DNA from: Streptacidiphilus sp. PB12-B1b | Lineage (GTDB): Bacteria > Actinomycetota > Actinomycetes > Streptomycetales > Streptomycetaceae | NCBI RefSeq assembly: GCF_014084125.1 | Contig: NZ_CP048405.1 | Coordinates: 1,240,001 to 1,304,000 of the forward strand | Reading direction: 5' to 3' | DNA length: 64,000 nt | In this document: piece after piece, positions 18,676 through 27,602 of the stretch | Layout of the letters: every line of letters begins with the position of its first letter | Position numbering within the stretch: position 1 is the stretch's first letter | Position numbers and translations under genes: made by a program | The notes under the pieces: model-generated | Databases searched by the model: none | Seen by the model: only the letters and a program-made list of their open reading frames with translations | What the model was told of the DNA's origin: nothing

Positions 18676-19365
18676 GTGATCCGATTCGACAACGTCTCCA
18701 AGACGTATCCCAAGCAGAACCGTCCCGCGCTGGACAACGTCTCGCTAGAGATCGAGAAGGGCGAGTTCGTCTTCCTGGTCGGCTCCTCAGGTTCCGGCAA
18801 GTCGACGTTCCTGCGGCTGATCCTGCGCGAGGAGCGGCCCAGCACCGGCGACGTGCACGTGCTCGGCAAGGACCTGGCCAAGCTGTCCAACTGGAAGGTC
18901 CCGCAGATGCGGCGCCAACTGGGCACGGTCTTCCAGGACTTCCGCCTGCTGCCGAACAAGACCGTCGGCCAGAACGTCGCGTTCGCGCTGGAGGTCATCG
19001 GCAAGCCGCGCTCGGTCATCGGCAAGGTCGTGCCCGAGGTGCTGGAGCTGGTCGGCCTGGCCGGCAAGCAGGACCGCATGCCCGGTGAGCTGTCCGGCGG
19101 TGAGCAGCAGCGCGTGGCCATCGCCCGCGCCTTCGTGAACCGCCCGATGCTGCTGATCGCGGACGAGCCGACCGGAAACCTGGACCCGCAGAATTCCGTC
19201 GGCATCATGAAGCTGCTGGACCGGATCAACCGGACCGGCACCACCGTGCTGATGGCCACGCACGACCAGGCCATCGTCGACCAGATGCGCAAGCGCGTCA
19301 TCGAACTGGACCAGGGCCACCTGGTCCGCGACCAGTCCCGCGGCGTGTACGGGTACCAGCACTGA
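18676..19365 (+). CDS. ftsE: Cell-division ABC ATPase FtsE
   Basis: ATPase partner of FtsX; the FtsEX complex controls peptidoglycan hydrolases at the septum. 229 residues with Walker [10 protein letters not shown] (about 36), signature [14 protein letters not shown] (about 139) and Walker [13 protein letters not shown] (about 158), all intact. GTG at 18676 gives the canonical [12 protein letters not shown] start; no strong ribosome-binding site, and TAGACT 19 nt upstream of the start suggests a very short leader. It is followed after 70 nt by ftsX, the conserved order. Confidence 0.97.
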   Translation: MIRFDNVSKTYPKQNRPALDNVSLEIEKGEFVFLVGSSGSGKSTFLRLILREERPSTGDVHVLGKDLAKLSNWKVPQMRRQLGTVFQDFRLLPNKTVGQNVAFALEVIGKPRSVIGKVVPEVLELVGLAGKQDRMPGELSGGEQQRVAIARAFVNRPMLLIADEPTGNLDPQNSVGIMKLLDRINRTGTTVLMATHDQAIVDQMRKRVIELDQGHLVRDQSRGVYGYQH

Positions 19366-19435
19366 CCTGCCGCCCGACCGCACCTCGGCACATCGGCGTC
19401 CGCACCACGGCGGCGCCCCGACCAGCTAGGAAGTC

Positions 19436-20356
19436 ATGCGAGCACAGTTCGTCATGTCGGAGATCGGTGTAGGTCTCCGGCGCAATCTGACGATGACCAT
19501 CGCGGTCATCGTGAGCGTGGCGCTCTCGCTGGCGCTGGCGGGGGCGGCCATCCTGCTGAACGCCCAGGTCGGCAACATGCGCGGCTACTGGGACAGCCGG
19601 GTGGAGGTCTCGGTCTTCTTCTGCAACCACACCGACGCGGGCAACGTGAAGATGTACCCGGGCTGCGTCTCCGGCCAGGCGACGGCCGCGCAGATCTCCG
19701 CGGTGCGCTCGCAGCTGCAGTCCAGCGGCCTGGTCCAGACGATCTACACCGAGACCCAGCAGCAGGCGTTCGACAACTACAAGCAGGAGTCGCCGAACAA
19801 CCCGCTGCTGGCCGGGCTCACCCCGGACCAGATGGAGTACTCGCTCCGGGTGAAGCTGTACGACCCGCAGAAGTACGACCAGATCACCAGCATGGTCGCC
19901 GGGCAGCCCGGGGTCAGCCTGGTCCAGGACCAGAGCGAAGTGCTGAAGCCGCTGTTCAACCTGCTCAACGGGGCCCAGGTGGTGGCCTGGACGATCATGG
20001 CGATCATGCTGGCGGTGACCATGCTGCTGGTCGTCAACACCGTCCGGGTGTCGGCCTTCAGCCGCAAGCGCGAGACCGGGATCATGCGGCTGGTCGGCGC
20101 GTCCAACTTCTACGTGCAGATGCCGTTCATCGCCGAGGCGGCCTTCGCCGCCGTGGTCGGCGCGGCGCTGGCCTCCGGGATGCTGGCGGTCGGCAAGTAC
20201 CTGCTGGTGGACCAGTTCCTGAGCAAGCAGATCGCCCTGATCAACTTCATCGGCTGGGGCCCGGTCTTCAAGGTGATGCCGCTGATCCTGGTGATCGGTG
20301 TGGGCATGTCCTCGATCGCCGCCTTCCTCACCCTGCGCAAGTACCTGCGGGTCTGA
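19436..20356 (+). CDS. ftsX: Cell-division permease FtsX
   Basis: Integral membrane partner of FtsE, 306 residues. Topology: a cytosolic N-terminus ([17 protein letters not shown]), membrane helix 1 (about 21-45), a large external domain of about 140 residues that in this family docks wall hydrolase regulators, then three helices at about 180-205, 230-255 and 275-298. Two Cys (in FFCNHT and YPGCVSG) in the external domain may form a disulfide. ATG at 19436 has TAGGAAG upstream. Directly downstream of ftsE and followed by smpB. Confidence 0.96.
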   Translation: MRAQFVMSEIGVGLRRNLTMTIAVIVSVALSLALAGAAILLNAQVGNMRGYWDSRVEVSVFFCNHTDAGNVKMYPGCVSGQATAAQISAVRSQLQSSGLVQTIYTETQQQAFDNYKQESPNNPLLAGLTPDQMEYSLRVKLYDPQKYDQITSMVAGQPGVSLVQDQSEVLKPLFNLLNGAQVVAWTIMAIMLAVTMLLVVNTVRVSAFSRKRETGIMRLVGASNFYVQMPFIAEAAFAAVVGAALASGMLAVGKYLLVDQFLSKQIALINFIGWGPVFKVMPLILVIGVGMSSIAAFLTLRKYLRV

Positions 20357-20441
20357 CCGCTCCCGGACGCCGGTCGGCCCGGCCCCCGCCGGACAACTCC
20401 GGTGCCGACCGGCGCCCCCGGGTGCGACAATGACCCGCATC

Positions 20442-20927
20442 ATGGCCAAGGTAAAAGAACCCGGACGCAAGATCATCGCGCAGAACAAGAAAGCGCGGCA
20501 CGACTACAACATCCTGGACGAGATCGAGTGCGGCCTGGTGCTCACCGGCACCGAGGTGAAATCGCTGCGGGCCGGCCGGGCCTCCCTGGTGGACGGCTTC
20601 GCGGAGATCACCGGCGGCGAGGCGTGGCTGCACAACGTGCACATCATGGAGTACGCCCAGGGCACCTGGACCAACCACGCCGCCCGGCGCAAGCGCAAGC
20701 TGCTCATGCACAAGGAGGAGATCCGCAAGCTGGACTCCAGACTGCGCGAATCCGGATTCACCCTGGTGCCGCTCTCGCTGTACTTCAAGGACGGCCGGGC
20801 CAAGCTGATGCTCGCCCTGGCCCAGGGCAAGAAGCTGCACGACAAGCGGCAGACGCTGCGCGAGAAGCAGGACCGCCGCGAGACCGACCGCGCCCTGGCG
20901 GCGGTGCGCCGCCGCTCCCAGGGGTAA
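20442..20927 (+). CDS. smpB: SsrA-binding protein SmpB
   Basis: SmpB binds tmRNA and mimics the anticodon arm during trans-translation. 161 residues: the beta-barrel core contains [31 protein letters not shown] and RKRKLLMH, and the basic tail [20 protein letters not shown] becomes helical in the mRNA channel. ATG at 20442 ([10 protein letters not shown]) fits the family start; an in-frame ATG at 20430 is also possible and neither has a strong ribosome-binding site. The tmRNA gene lies 120 nt downstream, the usual pairing. Confidence 0.96.
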   Translation: MAKVKEPGRKIIAQNKKARHDYNILDEIECGLVLTGTEVKSLRAGRASLVDGFAEITGGEAWLHNVHIMEYAQGTWTNHAARRKRKLLMHKEEIRKLDSRLRESGFTLVPLSLYFKDGRAKLMLALAQGKKLHDKRQTLREKQDRRETDRALAAVRRRSQG

Positions 20928-20932
20928 TGAAC

Positions 20933-20962
20933 TGGACCCCCGCGTCGGCGTGGCCGTAGGAT
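20933..20962 (+). promoter_or_regulatory. Possible promoter for ssrA
   Basis: TGGACC (20933-20938) and TAGGAT (20957-20962) are 18 bp apart. This would give a precursor with about 80 nt of 5' leader for RNase P to remove. A perfect TTGACA at 21025 is too close to the mature 5' end to serve as the -35. Confidence 0.4.
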
Positions 20963-21047
20963 GAAGGTGCTCCACCGGTCCCCCCAGGTCCGCGCGGAGC
21001 TGCGGTGGCTGGAACAGACCCGCATTGACAAAAGAACAGCACCCCAT

Positions 21048-21417
21048 GGGGGTGATCGGTTTCGACTGGGGATGTCGATCCAGGGGAAGCGAGCCGAGGA
21101 ACGCGGCAATGATCTCGTAAACCACGGGCCGCAAACTATAATCGCCAACTCCAAGCGCGATTCCTTCGCCCTCGCCGCCTGAGCGAGTAACCGAAGGTGT
21201 CAGACCGGGCGCGTTCCCGTCCCGGACCCTGGCATAATCTAGGGAACTCCACCGTCGTATCCGGTCACGGGGTGCGGCGGAAAATCAAACAGTGACTGGG
21301 CCTGTCGGCGGCTTGTCCGCGTGACTGCCGGGGCCGAGAAAAGCACAGCGGACTGCGCTCGGAGAAGCCCTGGTTCCGCACCACAGGACGCGGGTTCGAT
21401 TCCCGCCACCTCCACCA
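21048..21417 (+). ncRNA. ssrA: Transfer-messenger RNA (SsrA)
   Basis: tmRNA rescues stalled ribosomes. The 5' GGGGGTG (21048-21054) pairs with CACCTCC (21407-21413), leaving discriminator A and an encoded CCA at 21415-21417. The third pair is G21050-U21411, the G3-U70 identity element for alanyl-tRNA synthetase. The T-arm (GGTTCGATTCC-like) precedes the acceptor strand. The tag frame is 21144-21179 followed by TGA and encodes ANSKRDSFALAA, ending in the ClpXP-type ALAA degron. Length is 370 nt. Upstream smpB supports the call. The tag is shorter than the ANTKRDSSQQAFALAA I remember for S. coelicolor. Confidence 0.97.
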
Positions 21418-21426
21418 CACCCCATG

Positions 21427-21476
21427 GCAGCAACGCCTCCGCCCAGCCGTTCCCGGCCGGTCGGGGGCGTTGCTGC
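21427..21476 (+). terminator. Terminator after ssrA
   Basis: An 11-bp perfect stem (21427-21437 with 21466-21476) with a 28-nt GC-rich loop region, starting 10 nt after the tmRNA CCA end. Confidence 0.65.
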
Positions 21477-21497
21477 GTTCCGGGCCGGGCCGGGCCG

Positions 21498-21503
21498 TAG
21501 CGT
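21498..21503 (+). promoter_or_regulatory. -10 element (TAGCGT) of a probably leaderless HTH_42 gene
   Basis: TAGCGT is followed by 6 nt and then the ATG at 21510, which leaves no room for a ribosome-binding site. Confidence 0.5.
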
Positions 21504-21509
21504 ACGGGC

Positions 21510-22646
21510 ATGGAGAAGCTGAGCGCCCGCGCACTGAACCGCGCCCTGCTCGCCCGGCAGCGGCTGCTGGCGCGGGAGCCGCATGGGGTGCTGGAGACCG
21601 TCGAGCACCTGGTGGGCCTGCAGTCGCAGGTGCCCGCCGCGCCCTACACCGGCCTGTGGACGCGGCTGAGCGGCTTCGACCCGGAGGAGCTGTCCCGGCT
21701 GATGACCGGACGGGCCGCGGTGCGGATCTCCACCCTGCGCGGCACCATCCACCTGCACAGCGCCGCCGACGCGCTGGCGCTGCGCCCGCTGTGCCAGCCG
21801 GTGAACGACCGGGGGCCGTACGGCCGGGCGGTCTACCGCCGGGCGCTGGCCGGAGTGGAGCCGGAGCGGCTGGCCGCCGTCGCCCGGGAGCTGCTCGCGG
21901 ACCGGCCGCTGACCAACGCGCAGCTCGGCGCGGCGCTGCTGGAGAGCTTCCCCGGCCGCGACCCGTCCACCCTGGCCTGGGCGGTGCGCGACGGGCTGCC
22001 ACTGGTGCAGGTGCCGCCGCGCGGGCTGTGGGGCCGCAGCGGGCAGGCGGCCTCCACCACCGCCGAGCACTGGCTCGGCCGCCCGCTGGAGCCCGACCCC
22101 TCGCCGGACGCGCTGGTCCTGCGCTACCTGGCCGCGTTCGGCCCGGCGGGCGTCCGCGACGCGCAGGCGTGGTGCGGGCTGACCCGGCTGGCCGAGGTGT
22201 TCCAGCGGCTCCGCCCGGGGCTGCGGGTCTTCGCCGACGCCGCCACCGGCCGCGAGCTGTTCGACCTGCCCGATGCGCCGCGCCCGGACCAGGACACCCC
22301 CGCGCCGGTCCGGCTGCTGCCGGTCTACGACAACGCCGTGCTCGGCCACGAGGACCGCGCCCGCATCGTCGCCGCCGCGGATCTGCCGCTGCTCGCCCAG
22401 GGCAACGGCTACCGGCCCGCGTTCCTGGTCGACGGCCGGATCCGGGGCACCTGGGCGCTGCAGACCGGGCGCGGCGCGGCGACGCTGACCCTGCGCCCGT
22501 TCGCGCCGCTCGCCGACGCCGACCTGTCCGCGCTGCACGCCGAGGCGCAGGCCCTGCTGCGGTTCCACACCGCGTCCGACGCCCCGGGGACGGCGCCGGA
22601 CGCGGCCGGGCGGGTGGTGCTCGAGGACGCCCCCGCAGGTCGCTGA
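21510..22646 (+). CDS. Winged-helix DNA-binding protein, HTH_42 (AlkX/AlkZ-like) family
   Basis: A 378-residue member of the HTH_42 superfamily. Related AlkZ and YcaQ/AlkX proteins are DNA glycosylases that unhook interstrand crosslinks and remove bulky alkyl bases. The N-terminal part carries VGLQSQVPAAPYTGLW: QSQ fits the catalytic QxQ motif described for AlkZ. Three tandem winged-helix domains are expected; STLRGTIHLHSAADALAL (about residues 72-90) and VRLLPVYDNAVLGHEDR (about 265-281) are family hallmarks. Many members remain unassigned, so glycosylase activity is inference. Start ATG 21510 lies 6 nt after a -10 hexamer. Confidence 0.85.
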   Translation: MEKLSARALNRALLARQRLLAREPHGVLETVEHLVGLQSQVPAAPYTGLWTRLSGFDPEELSRLMTGRAAVRISTLRGTIHLHSAADALALRPLCQPVNDRGPYGRAVYRRALAGVEPERLAAVARELLADRPLTNAQLGAALLESFPGRDPSTLAWAVRDGLPLVQVPPRGLWGRSGQAASTTAEHWLGRPLEPDPSPDALVLRYLAAFGPAGVRDAQAWCGLTRLAEVFQRLRPGLRVFADAATGRELFDLPDAPRPDQDTPAPVRLLPVYDNAVLGHEDRARIVAAADLPLLAQGNGYRPAFLVDGRIRGTWALQTGRGAATLTLRPFAPLADADLSALHAEAQALLRFHTASDAPGTAPDAAGRVVLEDAPAGR

Positions 22647-22743
22647 GGCTCCGCTGCCCCCTCCGGGCGGGCGATGGCGTAGGGTTGCCCGTCCCCCTTT
22701 GCGCCATGGGGACGCAATGCAGACCACGTACGACAGGGGGCCC

Positions 22744-25134
22744 ATGTCCGCGCCCAGCAGGACCGGCGGTACCAGCAGATCCGGCGACACACCGGCGACC
22801 GGCGACACACCGGCGACCGCGGAGGCACCGGCGGCGTCGCGCACGCCCGCCGACGCGCACGCGCACGCCGAGACGCTGCGCGACCGCGAGATCGCCGTGG
22901 AGCAGCTCCACCTCGACCAGGTGTACCACCGCCTGGAGGAGAAGCTCGCCGAGGCCGAGTTCATCCTCGACGACGCCAGCCGCAAGTTCCAGGTCGGCAC
23001 GCCCGGCGCGCTGGCCGAGCGCGACGCGCAGGTGTTCCAGGCCGGAGCCCATCTGAACCGGCTGAACAGCGAGTTCGAGGACTTCCTGTTCGGCCGGATC
23101 GACCTGCAGCAGCCCGACCGCCCGGAGGAGGACGGCTTCCCCTCGCAGACGCCGCTGGACCCGGCCGACCCGGTCGTCGCCGAGTCGCTGCACATCGGCC
23201 GGATCGGGGTGCTGGACGCCGAGTACGGGCCGCTGGTCATCGACTGGCGCGCGCCCGCCGCCGCGCCGTTCTACCGGGCCACCCCGCTGCAGCCGGGCCG
23301 GGTGCTGCGCCGCCGGGTGATCCGCTCGCGCGGCCGACGGGTGCTCGGCGTCGAGGACGACCTGCTGCGCCCCGAGCTGGAGCCGCTGCTGGACGGCCAG
23401 CCGCTGGCGGTCATCGGCGACGGCGCGCTGATGGCGACCCTGGGCCGGGCCCGCAGCCACACCATGCGCGACATCGTCTCCAGCATCCAGCAGGAGCAGG
23501 ACATCGTGATCCGGGCCGCCGCGGCCGGGGCGACCCTGGTCACCGGCGGCCCCGGGACCGGCAAGACCGCCGTGGCGCTGCACCGGGCGGCGTTCCTGCT
23601 CTACCAGGACCGGCGCCGGTACGCGGGCGGCATCCTGGTGGTCAGCCCGACGCCGCTGCTGGTCTCGTACACCGAGGGCGTGCTGCCCGCGCTGGGCGAG
23701 GAGGGCCAGGTGGCCATCCGCGCCGTGGGCAGCCTGGTCGACGGCATCGAGGCCGACGCCTACGACAGCCCGGAGGCGGCCCGGGTCAAGGGCTCCTCGC
23801 GGATGGTGGCGCTGATGCGCCGCGCCGCCCGGGCCGCCCTGGACGTCGACGACACCCCCGCCGAGCTGCGGGTGGTCGCGCTCGGGGAGGTCCTGCGGCT
23901 GGACGCCAACGCGCTGCGCGGCCTGCGCCGCACCGTGCTGGGCACCGGCGGCACCCCCGTCAACCTGCTGCGCCCGCGCGCCCGCAGGCTGCTGCTGGAC
24001 GCCCTGTGGTCGCTGCTGCTGCGCACCCGGCCGCGCAGCGGCGAGCGGGTCGACCGCGAGCAGCAGCAGCGCGAGCGGGAGGCGTTCGACGAGCACGTCA
24101 GCGACGACGACGCGTTCCTGGCCTTCCTGGACGCCTGGTGGCCCGCGCTGACGCCGCGCCGGGTGCTGGCGACCCTGCGCGACCAGCGCCGGATCGGCCG
24201 GCTGGTGCGCGGCGAGCTGAGCCAGCAGGAGTCCCGGCTGATCGCCGGCTCCTGGCGGCACCTGGACGACGAGGGCCGGGGCAGCGTCACCGCGCACGAT
24301 GTGGCGCTGCTGGACGAGCTGGGGCTGCTGCTGGGCGAGGCCGCACGGCCGCGCGCCCGGGAGGTGAACCCGGTGGACCTGCTGACCGGCCTGGAGGAGG
24401 TCACCACCTTCGCCGAGCGCACCCGCCGCTCCTGGGACCAGCGCCGCGAGCCGGTGGAGCGCACCGAGTACGCGCACGTCATCGTGGACGAGGCGCAGGA
24501 CCTCACGCCGATGCAGTGGCGGATGATCGGCCGCCGCGCCCGCCAGGCCACCTGGACGATCGTCGGCGACCCGGCGCAGAGCTCCTGGATCGATCCGGCC
24601 GAGGCGCAGGCCGCGATGGACGAGACCCTGGGCGGCAAGCAGCGCCGCCGCTACACGCTCACCACCAACTACCGGAACCCGGCCGAGATCGCCGAGGTGG
24701 CGGCGCGCATCCTGGCGCAGGCCGCGCCGGGCACGGAGGCGCCGAACGCGGTGCGCTCCACCGGCGTCCACCCGCGGTTCGTCTCGGTGGCGCAGGAGGA
24801 GCGGGTGGGGGCGGCGGCCCGGGCCGAGGTCGAACGGCTGCTGGCGGAGGTGGACGGCACGGTCGGCATCGTCGTCCCGATGGACCGCCGGGAGGAGGCC
24901 GCGGGCTGGATCGCCGGGCTGGGGACGCGGGCGGTGGCGCTGGGCAGCCTGGAGGCCAAGGGCCTGGAGTACGACGCCACCGTGGTCGCCGACCCGTCCG
25001 GCATCGCCGGGGAGTCCGACGCGGGGCTGCGGGTGCTGTACGTGGCGCTGACCCGGGCGACCCAGCGGCTGACCGTGCTGTCCGGGCCGCTGGACCTGCC
25101 GGACGCGGACGGGGTGCCCGCCCTGCTGCAGTGA
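22744..25134 (+). CDS. HelD-type RNA polymerase-associated superfamily 1 helicase
   Basis: A 796-residue UvrD/Rep-like ATPase of the HelD family, which pulls stalled RNA polymerase off DNA and in streptomycetes includes rifamycin-resistance HelR proteins. A Thr/Ala-rich disordered N-terminus (about 1-45) precedes the HelD coiled coil (HLDQVYHRLEEKLAEAEF) and the IGRIGVLDAEYGPLVIDWRAP segment. Walker A is GGPGTGKTAVALHRAA (about 268) and Walker B VIVDEAQDLTPMQWRMIGRRA (about 580); the C-terminal LYVALTRATQRL motif VI is intact. ATG 22744 is chosen over 22699 because it follows GACAGGGGGCCC. I looked for the palindromic rifamycin-associated element upstream and did not see it. Confidence 0.88.
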   Translation: MSAPSRTGGTSRSGDTPATGDTPATAEAPAASRTPADAHAHAETLRDREIAVEQLHLDQVYHRLEEKLAEAEFILDDASRKFQVGTPGALAERDAQVFQAGAHLNRLNSEFEDFLFGRIDLQQPDRPEEDGFPSQTPLDPADPVVAESLHIGRIGVLDAEYGPLVIDWRAPAAAPFYRATPLQPGRVLRRRVIRSRGRRVLGVEDDLLRPELEPLLDGQPLAVIGDGALMATLGRARSHTMRDIVSSIQQEQDIVIRAAAAGATLVTGGPGTGKTAVALHRAAFLLYQDRRRYAGGILVVSPTPLLVSYTEGVLPALGEEGQVAIRAVGSLVDGIEADAYDSPEAARVKGSSRMVALMRRAARAALDVDDTPAELRVVALGEVLRLDANALRGLRRTVLGTGGTPVNLLRPRARRLLLDALWSLLLRTRPRSGERVDREQQQREREAFDEHVSDDDAFLAFLDAWWPALTPRRVLATLRDQRRIGRLVRGELSQQESRLIAGSWRHLDDEGRGSVTAHDVALLDELGLLLGEAARPRAREVNPVDLLTGLEEVTTFAERTRRSWDQRREPVERTEYAHVIVDEAQDLTPMQWRMIGRRARQATWTIVGDPAQSSWIDPAEAQAAMDETLGGKQRRRYTLTTNYRNPAEIAEVAARILAQAAPGTEAPNAVRSTGVHPRFVSVAQEERVGAAARAEVERLLAEVDGTVGIVVPMDRREEAAGWIAGLGTRAVALGSLEAKGLEYDATVVADPSGIAGESDAGLRVLYVALTRATQRLTVLSGPLDLPDADGVPALLQ

Positions 25135-25194
25135 CGTTGCGCCTGCCGTTCCTGCCGTGACGTCGCGCCTGCCGTGACGCCGCGGCAGGAACGA

Positions 25195-25229
25195 CGAAGG
25201 CTCCCCACCGGTGGGGTGGGGAGCCTTCG
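25195..25229. terminator. Strong bidirectional terminator
   Basis: Perfect 15-bp stem (25195-25209 with 25215-25229) with a 5-nt loop. It can end the HelD transcript from the left and the candidate minus-strand RNA from the right. Confidence 0.85.
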
Positions 25230-25334
25230 CTGACGGTCAGTGCGACACCGACCCGCCATGCTCGCCTCGCGGCAAGTGGTCGCTCGAAGCGACTAAGGTT
25301 GGGCCCGGGGGCTTGGATCGAGCCGGTGTCGCAC
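25195..25334 (-). ncRNA. Candidate structured small RNA, about 140 nt
   Basis: Read on the minus strand, GUGCGACACCG (25334-25324) pairs perfectly with CGGUGUCGCAC (25250-25240), closing a domain of about 73 nt. Inside are GUCGCU-UCG-AGCGAC and CUUGCC-GCGA-GGCGAG hairpins, the second with a GNRA loop. The strong hairpin at 25229-25195 follows as terminator. A -10 hexamer TAGTCT lies at 25344-25339, placing the 5' end at about the first paired base. I do not recognise the family; it is not 6S, SRP, RNase P or tmRNA by eye. Plus-strand folding is equally possible from sequence alone. Confidence 0.5.
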
Positions 25335-25338
25335 ACCC

Positions 25339-25344
25339 AGACTA
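25339..25344 (-). promoter_or_regulatory. -10 element for the candidate small RNA
   Basis: TAGTCT on the minus strand fits TAnnnT and sits about 6 nt before the first base of the outer helix. The -35 is weak. Confidence 0.4.
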
Positions 25345-25509
25345 ACAAAGCCTCCCGGGAACGCATTCCCTTCGCCGGAGAAACTTCCGCACCGTGATCA
25401 CGACCGGTGCCCGCGCGCCGCCCCCGGGGCCCCCGTTCGGCCGCTGTTTCCCCCGTGGCCACGGGGATTTCGGCCGATCCCGGGCTGTCCGCGCAGTGGA
25501 ACAATATTT

Positions 25510-25531
25510 CCACTTACCCGCTGGTAGGTGG
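25510..25531. promoter_or_regulatory. Palindromic operator-like site upstream of malic enzyme
   Basis: CCACTTACC (25510-25518) and GGTAGGTGG (25523-25531) form a 9-bp dyad with one wobble position and a 4-nt centre, about 60 bp before the gene, in a locally AT-richer stretch. Confidence 0.3.
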
Positions 25532-25591
25532 GATCATCGAAGCGAAATCTGCGACCGAGCACAGCGAACAGCGCCCATGGAAGAAGGAACG

Positions 25592-27043
25592 ATGGCAACG
25601 GTGCCAAGCGTGTCGAACTCGATCACGGTTCGTATGGAGGTCCCGGCCCGTGGCAACGCGGTGAGCCAGATCACCACCCTGGTGGAGTCCTCCGGCGGGT
25701 CCGTCACCGGCCTCGACGTCACCGCTTCCGGCCTCGAGGCGCTGCGCATCGACGTCACCATCGCCGCCGCCTCCGTGGCCCACGCCGAGGAGATCGTCGA
25801 CAAGCTGCGCACCATCGACGGCGTCGAGATCGGCAAGGTTTCCGACCGCACCTTCCTGCTGCACCTCGGCGGCAAGATCGAGATGTCGTCCAAGCTGCCG
25901 ATCCGCAACCGCGACGACCTCAGCATGATCTACACCCCCGGGGTCGCCCGGGTGTGCATGGCCATCGCCGAGAACCCGGAGGACGCCCGCCGGCTCACCA
26001 TCAAGCGCAACAGCGTCGCCGTGGTGACCGACGGCTCGGCCGTGCTCGGCCTCGGCAACATCGGCCCGATGGCCGCGCTGCCGGTGATGGAGGGCAAGGC
26101 CGCGCTGTTCAAGCGCTTCGCCGGGATCGACGCCTGGCCGATCTGCCTGGACACCCAGGACAGCGACGAGATCGTCGCCATCGTCAAGGCCATCGCGCCG
26201 GGCTTCGCCGGGATCAACCTGGAGGACATCTCCGCGCCGCGCTGCTTCGAGATCGAGGCCCGGCTGCGCGAGGCCCTGGACATCCCGGTCTTCCACGACG
26301 ACCAGCACGGCACCGCCATCGTCGTCCTGGCCGCGCTCACCAACGCGCTGCAGGTGGTCGGCAAGGAGATCGGCGACGTACGGGTGGTCATGTCCGGCGC
26401 CGGGGCGGCCGGCACGGCCATCCTGCGGCTGCTGCTGGACGCCGGGGTGCGCCACGCCACCGTCGCCGACGTGCAGGGCGTCGTCCACCTCGGCCGGGAG
26501 GACCTGGACGACTCGCTGCGCTGGATCGCCGAGAACACCAACCGCAGCAACCGCACCGGCACGCTGAAGGAGGCCGTGCGCGGCGCCGACGTCTTCATCG
26601 GCGTCTCCGCGCCCAACGTGCTGGACGGCGAGGACATCGCCGCCATGGCCTCGGACGCCATCGTCTTCGCGCTGGCCAACCCCGACCCGGAGGTGGACCC
26701 GGCGGTGGCCCGGCAGACCGCCGCCGTCGTCGCCACCGGGCGCAGCGACTTCCCCAACCAGATCAACAATGTACTGGTGTTCCCGGGCGTCTTCCGCGGC
26801 CTGCTGGACGCGCAGAGCCGCACCGTCAACAGCGAGATGATGATCGCCGCCGCCCGGGCGCTGGCCGCGACCGTCGCCCCCGAGCAGCTCAACGCCAACT
26901 ACATCATCCCCAGCGTGTTCCACCCGGACGTCTCCAAGACCGTGGCCGCCGCCGTCCGCGAGGCCGCCCAGGCGGCGGGTGAGGCGCAGGCCGCACCGGT
27001 GTCGGCGGGCGAGCCGGGCGGCGCCCCGGTGGTCCACGTCTGA
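25592..27043 (+). CDS. NAD(P)-dependent malic enzyme with N-terminal ACT domain
   Basis: Decarboxylates malate to pyruvate. 483 residues: an ACT regulatory domain (about 8-85, SNSITVRMEVP to IGKVSDRTFLLHL) typical of actinobacterial and archaeal-type malic enzymes, then the catalytic domain with YTPGVARVC (about 112), GKAALFKRFAGIDAWPICLD and DDQHGTAIV, and a Rossmann domain with MSGAGAAGTAI (about 266). Two starts are possible: ATG 25577 (MEEGTM) and ATG 25592 (MATVPSVSN). The second follows GAAGGAAC and matches the family start. NAD versus NADP use cannot be decided by eye. The ACT domain suggests allosteric control by a small ligand. Confidence 0.93.
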   Translation: MATVPSVSNSITVRMEVPARGNAVSQITTLVESSGGSVTGLDVTASGLEALRIDVTIAAASVAHAEEIVDKLRTIDGVEIGKVSDRTFLLHLGGKIEMSSKLPIRNRDDLSMIYTPGVARVCMAIAENPEDARRLTIKRNSVAVVTDGSAVLGLGNIGPMAALPVMEGKAALFKRFAGIDAWPICLDTQDSDEIVAIVKAIAPGFAGINLEDISAPRCFEIEARLREALDIPVFHDDQHGTAIVVLAALTNALQVVGKEIGDVRVVMSGAGAAGTAILRLLLDAGVRHATVADVQGVVHLGREDLDDSLRWIAENTNRSNRTGTLKEAVRGADVFIGVSAPNVLDGEDIAAMASDAIVFALANPDPEVDPAVARQTAAVVATGRSDFPNQINNVLVFPGVFRGLLDAQSRTVNSEMMIAAARALAATVAPEQLNANYIIPSVFHPDVSKTVAAAVREAAQAAGEAQAAPVSAGEPGGAPVVHV

Positions 27044-27602
27044 CCCGCACGTCCGACCCGCCGGACGGCCCCGGCCCCGGGGCGTCCCAGGGCGTCCCAG
27101 GCCGTCCCAGGGCCGTTCGGGGGGCGTGCAGGGCCGTCCCAGGGCCGTTGCCGGGCCGTTCGGGGCCGTCCCAGGGGTTTCCCAGGGAACTCCCAGGGAC
27201 GTCCCGCCATGTCCATGGAACGTCCCCGTTTGGGCGGTTCTCGTCCCAGGGCGTACGGTGTCCCTGGACCAGCGTGCCGTGCCCGCGTGCGGGGCGGCCG
27301 CCGCGGTCTCCGCCGAGAGTCGCAGCGGCCCACCCCAGCCGGGGGTCGGGCCGGTACGGACACGGTGTCACGGTGCTCGGCATGTGGCGCTGTTCGTGTG
27401 ACTCTCACGGGTGCCGGATTCGCTTTCCCGGCGGTAGTGGGGGCAGGATTCGTGCCAAGGCAAGAGATTTGCGCAGCCTGGGGCATCGAACGAGATCCCC
27501 CATCGTCTGTCGGGAGTCACCCGAGTGGGTGGCTCGGCAGCCGAGGCGGCGGTCCTTTGGGGCAGCCGAGGATCGCAACGCGACAGACCACATGGAGTAC
27601 AT
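27044..27602. other. Long leader/intergenic region upstream of hupA
   Basis: This 559-bp gap contains the GTCCCAGGG-type repeat cluster (27079-27215) and about 390 bp of sequence with many alternating short G and C tracts. No ORF with a ribosome-binding site and no clear promoter was resolved. Confidence 0.35.
27079..27215. repeat. Degenerate GGGCGTCCCAGGG-type repeat cluster
   Basis: At least nine variants of a short unit built on GTCCCAGG or GGCCGTTCGGGG occur head to tail between the malic enzyme stop and hupA. Because CCCAGGG and GGGACGTCCC are self-complementary, the block can fold into many alternative hairpins. Confidence 0.6.

Noticed and set aside
21025-21030. Perfect TTGACA as the ssrA -35
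   Set aside because: A -10 at the right spacing would fall inside the mature tmRNA 5' end, which is GGGGG. The upstream TGGACC/TAGGAT pair fits better.
22646-22743. Rifamycin-associated element before the HelD gene
   Set aside because: I looked for the palindromic GGGGCTTG/CAAGCCCC-type element that controls some helR genes and did not find it in this gap.
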